From assembly GCF_005889735.1 (NCBI RefSeq), contig NZ_VCKY01000094.1, positions 1 through 38,263 of the forward strand: a DNA stretch of 38,263 nt, in the 5' to 3' direction. The DNA comes from Nonomuraea turkmeniaca (lineage in GTDB: Bacteria > Actinomycetota > Actinomycetes > Streptosporangiales > Streptosporangiaceae). The position numbers and the translations under genes were made by a program. The notes beneath the pieces were generated by a model. That model searched no databases. It saw nothing but the letters and a program-made list of their open reading frames with translations, and had not been told where the DNA came from. This document shows, in pieces, positions 32,077 through 38,263 of the stretch; the stretch's first letter is position 1, and every line of letters starts with the position of its first letter.

Positions 32077-34815
32077 TCAGGAGCCGAAGCGGAACGCGGC
32101 GAGCCGGATGTCGCCGTGCAGGGTCACCCGGAGGTCGTGGACACCCTCCGCCGACAGGTCACCCTCGACGGTCGTCCATGCGTAGCCGCTCCCCGTGACG
32201 GGCACCGGGAGCTCGGCGAGGAGCCGGTCACCCGCCAGGAACTCCAGCCGGCCTGACCCCACGCCGGCGACCTCGGCCTCGACCCGGACCGCGCCGGACA
32301 GATCGGCGGAGCGGAAGATCAGGGTCGCAGACTGGTCGCAGGGAGCGACCGCATCTCCGGTTGTACGGCTGGCATCGACCAGGGTGATGCCCGTGTAGTC
32401 GTCGAAGTCCACCGCCGAGGTGGTCCTGTCGACCACGATGCGCGGCCCTGGGACGGGACCGCCCACCGCGACAGGGGCGGTCAGCGCGATGTCACCGGCG
32501 GAGCGGCCCACCAGCAACTCGTAGTCGCCGGGGTCGACGGTGAACGCGCTGCCGGCGACGTCCCAGTGGGCGAAGTGCTCGGCCGGCAGCCGGAAGCTGA
32601 GCTCCCGGCTCTCGCCCGGAGCCAGCGTGACCTTGCTGAAGTCGGCGAGCCGCAGCAGAGGAGCCTCGTAACGCGCGTTCAATGCCCGGATGTAGAGCTG
32701 TACCACCTCGGTTCCCGGTCGGGTTCCGGTGTTGGTCAGCGTCACCGAGACGCTCTCCGGAGCCGGCCGCAGGTCGCTGTAGGCGAACTCGGTGTAGGAA
32801 AGGCCGTGACCGAAGGGGTAGAGCGGTGCGGCCCGATGGTACTGGTAGGTCCAGCCCGCCTTGATGATGTCGTAGTCCAGCGGATGCGGGAGTTCGTCGG
32901 CTCCGCGGTACCACGTCTGCGGCAACCGGCCACCCGGTTCGGCCGCGCCGAGCAGCACGGAGGCGACCGCCCGGCCGGTTTCCTGCCCGCCGTGTGAGGT
33001 CCACACCACGGCGGGCAGGTGCTCGTCGGCCCAGTCCAGGGCGTAGGGGTAGCTGCTCATGACCACGAGCGCGGTCTCGGGGCGGACCTCGGCGACCGCG
33101 CGCAGCAGCGCCTCCTGCCCCGCGGGCAGCACGAGATCCCGGCGGTCTTCCGTCTCGCGGCCGTTGATCAGCGGATGGTTGCCGAGCACCACGACGGCGA
33201 CGTCGGCGCCCTCGGCCGCGGCGCGCGCCTCCGCCGTCCCGTCGTGGAGCAGTTCCCGCTCCCAGCGCTCCGCGTCGGCGGCGGTTTCGGCGGTGAACCG
33301 GCCATCGGCCGCGGCGTAGCGGCCGGTACGGACGTTGCGCAGCAGCACCCCACCAGGAACAGGTTCGAGGTGGAAGGTCTCGTTGACGAACCAGGTCTTG
33401 ATCATCTCCCGATCGGCGCCCAGCGAGCCGTCCTCCTGGAGGCTGTAGTAGCGGCAGGTGGCGGGATCACGCAACGTGAGCATCCCGGCGCCCCAGTCGG
33501 TGACATCGACCACCAGCTCACCGCCCGAGCGCGAGCGCAGCGCGATCCGGTCGGCGCCGTCCACGCGGACGACCTCGCCGAGCGCCTCGTTCAGCCCTGC
33601 CGCGACGGTGACCTGGTACGGCATGGTGCCGCTGTACCAGTCCTCGAACAGGGTGTCCGCCAGGGGCCCGATGACGGCCACGCGAGGGGCGCCAGCCAGC
33701 GGCAGCAGGCCGTCGTTCTTCAGCAGCACGACCGACTCGGTCGCGGCGCGCAAGGCCAGGGCCCGGTGATCGGCGCAGTCGATCACTTCGGGACCGATGC
33801 CGGCGTACGGGTCGAGATCCGCGTCGAACTCGCCGAGCCGGAAGCGCAAGGAAAGTTGCCTTCGCACCGCGCGGTCGATGTCCTCTTCGCCGATCAGTCC
33901 GCGCTCCAAGGCCTCACGCAACCGGCCGACCGGGGTCGCGCTGTCCTCGCCGTGGTCGGTGAAGCTGTCGATGCCGGCCTTGAGCGCGGCGGCATGGGAT
34001 TCGGCGTGGTCGTCGAAGTAGTGCTCCAGCTCGACCAGGTTGGAGGGCGCCTCGGCGTCGCTGACGACGAAGAGTTCTCGGTCTCCGGCCCAGTGCCGCA
34101 GTTCCCTCTCGATGAGCGGGCTGACGTGGCAGGGGTGGCCGTTGACCAGGTTGTAGGCGGCCATCGCGCCGGCGGCCAGGCCCGCAGTGACGATCGGCCG
34201 GAACGCCGCCAAATCGTATTCCTGCAGCACACGAGGACGGACGCCGGACGAGGTGACGCACCGGTCGTCCTCGTTGTTGTAGGCGAGGAAGTGCTTGAGC
34301 ACCGGGGCCGCACGAAGGAAGGCCGGATGGTCACCGCCCAGCCCCTTGCAGAAGGCCGCCCCGAGCCGCGCGGTGTGCACCGGATCCTCGGAGTAACCCT
34401 CCTCGTTGCGCCCCCAGCGCGGGTCGCGCAACAGGTTCACCACGGGAGCCCACGCCTGCAAGCTGTTGGCTCCGGAACCGATCACGGGCGGCCGGTGCCG
34501 GTGGAAGGCGCGCAACTCGACGGAGATGGCCTCCGCGACCAGCCGCACCAGGTCCTCGTCCCAGGTCGCCCCCAGGCCAACTGCCTGCGGAAACACCGTC
34601 GCGACTCCCAGCCACGCCACGCCGTGCAGGGCTTCGGTCCCGGTGCGGAACGAGGCGATGCCCAGACGCGGCACGGCAGGCACGTACTGGTGCAACATCG
34701 CGATTCTTTCGTCGAGGGTTAACCGTCCGAGTAGATCGTCGACGCGCTTGCGCATCGGCAGTGCGGGGTCCCTGAAGGGGACCGTGTCGGCCGCGGACAG
34801 AGACGGGGAGCGCAC
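32077..34815 (-). CDS. GH3 beta-xylosidase/beta-glucosidase with inserted beta-trefoil-like domain
   Basis: A 912-aa cytoplasmic enzyme. The TIM-barrel domain comes first, with the nucleophile D253 in FVVSDAEAPS and substrate loops such as NLLRDPRWGRNEEGYSEDP (typical of xylosidase-like GH3) and KHFLAYNNEDDR. An alpha/beta sandwich starts near residue 345. An insertion of roughly 120 residues (about 425-545), containing LRNVRTGRYAAADGRFTAE, looks like a fascin-type beta-trefoil. A fibronectin-III-like domain follows (about 700-780), then a C-terminal beta-sandwich resembling CBM6. GTG 34815 has GAGG 8 bases upstream. It is divergent from the second LacI/ABC locus and probably hydrolyses what that importer brings in. 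Confidence 0.93.
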   Translation of the reverse strand: MRSPSLSAADTVPFRDPALPMRKRVDDLLGRLTLDERIAMLHQYVPAVPRLGIASFRTGTEALHGVAWLGVATVFPQAVGLGATWDEDLVRLVAEAISVELRAFHRHRPPVIGSGANSLQAWAPVVNLLRDPRWGRNEEGYSEDPVHTARLGAAFCKGLGGDHPAFLRAAPVLKHFLAYNNEDDRCVTSSGVRPRVLQEYDLAAFRPIVTAGLAAGAMAAYNLVNGHPCHVSPLIERELRHWAGDRELFVVSDAEAPSNLVELEHYFDDHAESHAAALKAGIDSFTDHGEDSATPVGRLREALERGLIGEEDIDRAVRRQLSLRFRLGEFDADLDPYAGIGPEVIDCADHRALALRAATESVVLLKNDGLLPLAGAPRVAVIGPLADTLFEDWYSGTMPYQVTVAAGLNEALGEVVRVDGADRIALRSRSGGELVVDVTDWGAGMLTLRDPATCRYYSLQEDGSLGADREMIKTWFVNETFHLEPVPGGVLLRNVRTGRYAAADGRFTAETAADAERWERELLHDGTAEARAAAEGADVAVVVLGNHPLINGRETEDRRDLVLPAGQEALLRAVAEVRPETALVVMSSYPYALDWADEHLPAVVWTSHGGQETGRAVASVLLGAAEPGGRLPQTWYRGADELPHPLDYDIIKAGWTYQYHRAAPLYPFGHGLSYTEFAYSDLRPAPESVSVTLTNTGTRPGTEVVQLYIRALNARYEAPLLRLADFSKVTLAPGESRELSFRLPAEHFAHWDVAGSAFTVDPGDYELLVGRSAGDIALTAPVAVGGPVPGPRIVVDRTTSAVDFDDYTGITLVDASRTTGDAVAPCDQSATLIFRSADLSGAVRVEAEVAGVGSGRLEFLAGDRLLAELPVPVTGSGYAWTTVEGDLSAEGVHDLRVTLHGDIRLAAFRFGS

Positions 34816-34910
34816 GTGTCAGACCTCTAAGCAGGCTCGATGGGAGAGTGGTCAGCGAAGCGCATCGAAGCTGTCACGAGCCTGACGAACTGTCAATGCC
34901 TCACTGGAGA

Positions 34911-34919
34911 GAAACTTTC
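34911..34919. promoter_or_regulatory. GAAACTTTC palindrome upstream of the GH3 gene
   Basis: A perfect 9-bp palindrome (GAAA-C-TTTC) 96 bases upstream of the GH3 start. GAAANTTTC palindromes are known from actinomycete xylanase promoters, which supports a xylan-type substrate. A site of 9 bases can also occur by chance. Confidence 0.4.
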
Positions 34920-34974
34920 GTTAAAGATATCCCTTGTGCAGTCGGAAACATGTCATTAGTCTCGCGACAACACA

Positions 34975-34984
34975 GAAGCGCTTC
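34975..34984. promoter_or_regulatory. GAAGCGCTTC palindrome, LacI-type operator candidate
   Basis: A perfect 10-bp palindrome with the CG-centred core common to LacI-family operators, 160 bases upstream of the GH3 gene and in the region shared with the divergent LacI gene. Confidence 0.45.
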
Positions 34985-35093
34985 GACAACAGGGCCACCC
35001 GGCGAGTGGAGGGCCTGGGAGCGCCCGAGCTGTCGCAGCCGGCGCATGCGGGGTTGGTGGCCATGAGCGCGGAAACGTGCGTGAAACAAACCC

Positions 35094-35123
35094 TTGACAA
35101 GAGGTGTCGCCGGAATCGAGAGT
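35094..35123 (+). promoter_or_regulatory. Candidate promoter of the second LacI/ABC operon
   Basis: TTGACA (35094-35099) matches the -35 consensus exactly. An imperfect -10 (GAGAGT, 35118-35123) follows at 18 bases. The large palindrome begins 5 bases later, so bound repressor would block the start of transcription. Confidence 0.45.
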
Positions 35124-35127
35124 AAAT

Positions 35128-35165
35128 GGACATTCCGCATGACTACGTAGTCAGGCGGAATGTCC
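35128..35165. promoter_or_regulatory. 38-bp near-perfect palindrome upstream of the second LacI gene
   Basis: The centre is TGACTACGTAGTCA (35140-35153), fully self-complementary. One mismatched pair follows on each side, then GGACATTCCGC (35128-35138) pairs exactly with GCGGAATGTCC (35155-35165), giving 18 of 19 base pairs. It lies just downstream of the candidate promoter, 38 bases before the start codon at 35203. Confidence 0.75.
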
Positions 35166-35172
35166 GCCAGTC

Positions 35173-35186
35173 TGACTACGTAGGCA
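35173..35186. promoter_or_regulatory. Second copy of the central LacI operator motif
   Basis: TGACTACGTAGGCA matches 13 of 14 bases of the palindrome centre at 35140-35153. The copies are exactly 33 bases apart (about three helical turns), as expected for cooperative binding on one face of DNA. Confidence 0.6.
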
Positions 35187-35202
35187 GGATCGAGGAGCCC
35201 TC

Positions 35203-36228
35203 ATGTCGGAGGCCAGGCGCCGCGCCCCTACCAGCACCGACGTCGCGCGGCGCGCCGGCGTCTCGCAGAAGACCGTCTCGCGTGTCATGAACGGCGAGCC
35301 GTACGTCAGCGCCGACGTTCGGGAGCGGGTTCTCGCGGTGGCGCGCGAGCTCGGTTATCGCCCCAACACCGCGGCCCGCGCGCTCCTGCTGGGCCGCTTC
35401 CAGCGCATCGGGATGGTCTCGCTCGGCAGTTCGTTGTACGGGCCCTCGGCGCTGCTGGTCGCGCTGGAGCGGCGGGCCCGGGAGACGAGCTACGCGTTCA
35501 GCGTGGTCCACACGTTCGAGGGCAGACCGGACAACATCATGAGCGCGTTGGAGTCCCTGCTGGACCAGGGTGTGGACGGCATCGTGCTGTCCGAGCCGAT
35601 AGACGATGGGCAGGAACTGCGCATCGACCCGGACATCCCCGTGCTCAGCTTCGGCAGGTTCCCTGGTCTCGACGGTCCCCGGTTGGTGGTCACCGGAGCA
35701 TCCGGCTTCGATGCCGGCCGGCTCGCCACCGAGCACCTGCTCGGCCTGGGGCATGCGACCGTCTGGCATGTCGCGGGGCCCGGTCAGTGGCTGGCGTCGC
35801 GCGACCGGGCCCGCGGCTGGCGGCACGCGCTCGAGTCCGCGGGGATCGCCGCGCCACCGCCGATTGAAGGTGACTGGTCGCCCGCCTCGGGTTACGAGGC
35901 CGGCCGGCGACTTGCCGCGGACCCCGAGGTCACCGCGGTGTTCGTGGCCAACGACGAGATGGCGATCGGCCTGTTGCGGGCCATGGCTGAGGCGGGCCGC
36001 GCCGTCCCCGAAGAGGTGAGCGTCGTCGGGATGGACGACATCCCGGCCGCGGCGTACTTGTCGCCGCCGCTGACCACCATCCGCCAGGACTTCGAGGCGA
36101 TCGCCTCGCACGCGCTCGACCTGCTCGTCCACCAGATCGAGAACGCCACAGGCTCGGCGACCGTCGACGACTTGCCGGCGCAGCTCGTGCTACGCCGGTC
36201 GACCAATCCCCCAAGGAGTAAGAGATGA
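35203..36228 (+). CDS. LacI-family repressor of the second ABC operon
   Basis: A 341-aa LacI/GalR regulator. The helix-turn-helix is at about residues 10-32 (TSTDVARRAGVSQKTVSRVM), the hinge at RPNTAARALLLG, and the rest is the sugar-sensing domain. ATG 35203 has GAGGAG 6 bases upstream. Its stop overlaps the start of the binding-protein gene (ATGA), so repressor and importer are one operon and the repressor is autoregulated if it binds the palindromes upstream. The divergent GH3 gene is a likely second target. Confidence 0.95.
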   Translation: MSEARRRAPTSTDVARRAGVSQKTVSRVMNGEPYVSADVRERVLAVARELGYRPNTAARALLLGRFQRIGMVSLGSSLYGPSALLVALERRARETSYAFSVVHTFEGRPDNIMSALESLLDQGVDGIVLSEPIDDGQELRIDPDIPVLSFGRFPGLDGPRLVVTGASGFDAGRLATEHLLGLGHATVWHVAGPGQWLASRDRARGWRHALESAGIAAPPPIEGDWSPASGYEAGRRLAADPEVTAVFVANDEMAIGLLRAMAEAGRAVPEEVSVVGMDDIPAAAYLSPPLTTIRQDFEAIASHALDLLVHQIENATGSATVDDLPAQLVLRRSTNPPRSKR

Positions 36229-37598
36229 CCTTGCCGCGGATGAGGCGGCTCGCCGTGGGAGCCGCCGCCACCCTGTTCCTCGCCGGATGCGCCGGCGGCA
36301 CGACCGGCGGCACGACCGGCGGCACCGGCGGTGGCCAGGGCAAACCCGCCGCCATCAGCCAGGCCGACATCGACAAGGCGATGAAGACGCCGACCGAGCT
36401 CACGTTCTGGACCTGGCTGCCCGACATCGACAAGGAAGTAGCGCTGTTCCAGAAGAAATATCCCGCCATCAGCGTCAAGGTGGTCAACGCAGGTAACAGC
36501 CAGGCGGAGTACACGAAACTGCGAACGGCGCTCAAGGCCGGCAGCGGCGCCCCGGACGTGGTGCAGATCGAGTACCAGCACATTCCCGGCTTCGCCATTA
36601 CCGGCAGTCTGCTGGACCTGCGGCCGTACGGCGCGGAGGCGCTCAAGGACCGGTTCGTCGACTGGGCGTGGGGCCAGGTGAGCGGCAGGAACGGCGAAGT
36701 CTGGGCGATCCCCCAGGACACCGGGCCGATGGGGATGCTCTACCGCAAGGACATCTTCGACAAGCACGGCATCGAGCCGCCGAAGACCTGGGACGAGTTC
36801 GCCGCCGCGGCCCGCAAGCTGCACGCCGCCGACCCCGGCGTGTACCTGACCAACTTCCCCACCAACCACAACTCCATCTGGACGGGCCTGATGTGGCAGG
36901 CCGGCGTCAAGCCGTTCCAGATGAAGGGCGCCGACCAGGTCTCCGTCGACGTGGCCGGGGAGACGTCGAAGAAGCTGGCCTCCTACTGGAGCGGCCTGGT
37001 CAAGGAGGGCCTCGTGTCCACCGACGCCGACTTCAGCGACCAGTGGTTCCAGGCCCTCAACAAGGGCAGGTACGCCACCTGGCTGACCGCCGCCTGGGGC
37101 CCGCTCTTCCTGTCCACCAGCGCCAAGGAGACCCGCGGGAAATGGCGTGTCGCGCCGTTGCCGCAGTGGACGGCCGGTGACCAGAAATCCGGCAACTGGG
37201 GCGGCTCGACCAGCGCCGTCGTCAAGACGACCAAGACCCCGATCGCCGCGGCCAAGTTCGCCGAATTCCTCAACACCGACCCCGAGTCGGCCAGGATGCT
37301 GACGACCCTGCAGTTCCTGTACCCGCCGACCAAAGCGCTGCTGAGCGACCCGGCCTTTGTCGAGCAGAAATCGGACTTCTACGGCGGGCAGCAGGTGAAC
37401 AAGGTGTTCGCCGACATCAGCGGCACGGTCCCCACCGACTTCACCTGGCTGCCGTTCATGGACCAGATCAACAACGACTGGAACGAGACGGTGGGCAAGT
37501 CGCTCGCCGACAAGACCGACCCGGCCGCCGGGTTGGACCAGTGGCAGCAGACCATCACCACCTACGCCGAGAAGCAGGGCTTCAAGGTCGCGCGATGA
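36225..37598 (+). CDS. ABC sugar importer, substrate-binding lipoprotein (second system)
   Basis: A 457-aa extracellular solute-binding protein. A short basic start, hydrophobic core and lipobox LFLAGC come first. A Gly/Thr-rich linker follows, encoded by a 12-bp tandem repeat at 36294-36329. The mature domain has the expected motifs (TFWTWLPDIDKEV ... PDVVQIEYQHIPGF, GMLYRKDIFDKHGIEPPKTW). ATG 36225 overlaps the LacI stop; AAGGAG precedes it. Its stop overlaps the permease start. The ligand is unknown; the neighbouring GH3 enzyme suggests a xylo- or gluco-oligosaccharide. Confidence 0.95.
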   Translation: MTLPRMRRLAVGAAATLFLAGCAGGTTGGTTGGTGGGQGKPAAISQADIDKAMKTPTELTFWTWLPDIDKEVALFQKKYPAISVKVVNAGNSQAEYTKLRTALKAGSGAPDVVQIEYQHIPGFAITGSLLDLRPYGAEALKDRFVDWAWGQVSGRNGEVWAIPQDTGPMGMLYRKDIFDKHGIEPPKTWDEFAAAARKLHAADPGVYLTNFPTNHNSIWTGLMWQAGVKPFQMKGADQVSVDVAGETSKKLASYWSGLVKEGLVSTDADFSDQWFQALNKGRYATWLTAAWGPLFLSTSAKETRGKWRVAPLPQWTAGDQKSGNWGGSTSAVVKTTKTPIAAAKFAEFLNTDPESARMLTTLQFLYPPTKALLSDPAFVEQKSDFYGGQQVNKVFADISGTVPTDFTWLPFMDQINNDWNETVGKSLADKTDPAAGLDQWQQTITTYAEKQGFKVAR

Positions 37599-38263
37599 GC
37601 GTCATGACAGCGCCGCCGTCCCGGCGGGCGAGCGCCCGCCGGGACAGGGCGGGTTACCTCTTCATCGCGCCGTTCCTCATCATGTTCGTCGCCATGCTCG
37701 TGGCGCCGCTGGCGTACGCCGGATATCTGAGCCTGTTCCGGGAGCAGCTGATCGGCGGTGTCAGGTTCGCCGGTCTCGACAACTACATCCAGGCGCTGAG
37801 CGACGAGCGGCTGCTCGACGGCGTGCTGCGCGTGAGCCGGTTCTTCCTCGTCCAGGTGCCGATCATGCTGGGGCTGGCGTTGTTGTTCGCCCTCGCCCTG
37901 GACAGCGGCGCGATGTGGCTGTCGCGGGTGATCCGGCTGGGGATCTTCGTTCCGTACGCGGTGCCCGGCGTGATCGCCGCGCTGATGTGGAGTTACCTGT
38001 ACGGCCCGCAGTTCGGGCCGATCACCCAGCTCGCCGAGGCGCTGGGCCTGCCCGCGCCGGACCTGCTCAGCAGCGACGTGATGCTGGGCTCGGTGGCCAA
38101 CATCGTGACCTGGGAGTTCACCGGATACAACATGATCATCCTGTACGCCGCGCTGCGCGCCATCCCCACCGAGTTGTACGAGGCCGCGGCCGTGGACCGG
38201 GGCGGCGCCGTTGCGGTGACGGTCATCTCTGTCTCTTATACCCATCTGCCGATAGGGACACAG
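37595..38263 (+). CDS. ABC sugar importer permease 1, partial (cut by window end)
   Basis: ATG 37595 overlaps the binding-protein stop (ATGA). The frame is open to the window end (223 codons), but only about 211 are genuine: after 38228 the sequence is adapter-like. Membrane helices begin at GYLFIAPFLIMFVAMLVAPL, and the EAA loop is reached at IPTELYEAAAVDRGG. So most of a MalF-type permease is present, lacking the last helix or so. The partner permease should follow beyond the window. This gene forms one operon with the LacI and binding-protein genes. Confidence 0.92.
   Translation, partial: MSVMTAPPSRRASARRDRAGYLFIAPFLIMFVAMLVAPLAYAGYLSLFREQLIGGVRFAGLDNYIQALSDERLLDGVLRVSRFFLVQVPIMLGLALLFALALDSGAMWLSRVIRLGIFVPYAVPGVIAALMWSYLYGPQFGPITQLAEALGLPAPDLLSSDVMLGSVANIVTWEFTGYNMIILYAALRAIPTELYEAAAVDRGGAVAVTVISVSYTHLPIGTQ
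38229..38263. other. Sequencing-library adapter remnant at the contig end
   Basis: CTGTCTCTTATACCCATCT (38229-38247) matches 18 of 19 bases of the Tn5 mosaic-end/Nextera adapter (ACACATCT in the original, ACCCATCT here). The remaining 16 bases do not continue the permease. The permease homology ends just before, after the EAA motif. This is an artefact, not genome sequence. Confidence 0.85.

Noticed and set aside
33019..34722. 567-aa open frame on the plus strand
   Set aside because: Antisense to the GH3 gene; no protein family features.
1..38263. tRNA, rRNA or CRISPR array
   Set aside because: No tRNA-like T-loop with a matching acceptor stem, no rRNA sequence and no spaced array of direct repeats was seen on either strand.

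Overview
The window is about 38 kb of high-GC DNA with strong G/C bias at third codon positions, GTG and TTG starts, tightly overlapping operons, LacI-controlled sugar importers without their own ATPase, and a P450/ferredoxin/reductase set. This points to a filamentous actinomycete, perhaps of the Streptosporangiales, although the genus is inferred from gene style only. Both ends cut through genes. The last 35 bases look like Nextera (Tn5 mosaic end) library adapter, so the window probably reaches the end of a draft contig.

Bases 1-8.4 kb form a layered mobile region. After the tail of an aldo/keto reductase there is a Tn3-family transposon. It has a candidate GGGG...TAAG end (271-310), a tyrosine recombinase, a small coiled-coil protein, a multi-motif recombination site and a frameshifted Tn3 transposase. 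A complete ISL3-family insertion sequence (1825-3713), flanked by a perfect 9-bp duplication, has inserted exactly into an arm of that recombination site. Beyond it lie a truncated lamin-tail-domain secreted protein and a serine recombinase with an N-terminal zinc-finger-like segment.

Bases 8.5-13 kb hold a minus-strand set that reads as one operon: a 57-aa ORF, an MFS exporter, a CYP105-like P450, a 3Fe-4S ferredoxin and a ferredoxin reductase. From 13 to 15.3 kb there is a second, doubly frameshifted tyrosine recombinase next to a perfect 31-bp palindrome, an unrecognised gene and a gene remnant. From 15.3 to 17 kb a LysR regulator is divergent from a metallo-beta-lactamase-fold hydrolase. 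From 17.2 to 21.7 kb a TetR regulator is divergent, across a perfect 37-bp palindrome, from a three-subunit molybdenum aldehyde oxidoreductase (2Fe-2S, FAD/4Fe-4S and Moco subunits) of the PaoABC type.

Bases 21.7-38.2 kb are carbohydrate-utilisation genes. The first locus has a LacI regulator divergent from an internally deleted GH1 beta-glucosidase relic, a GH65-like glycosidase and an ABC sugar importer (binding lipoprotein plus two permeases). Next come a GH2 beta-galactosidase-like enzyme and a GH3 beta-xylosidase/beta-glucosidase. The second importer locus starts with a LacI gene under a 38-bp near-perfect palindrome and continues with a binding lipoprotein and a permease cut by the window end. 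The glycosidases lack signal peptides, so the picture is import of oligosaccharides followed by cytoplasmic hydrolysis, with the two LacI proteins as local switches. A GAAACTTTC palindrome upstream of the GH3 gene hints at xylo-oligosaccharides for the second locus.

Several relics (GH1, lamin-tail, LamG-like, AraC-like, integrase, tnpA) show that this part of the genome has been rearranged often. The most unusual structures are the Tn3 recombination site split by the insertion sequence, the palindromes at the second integrase and at the two regulator genes, and the 88-aa GH1 deletion product.
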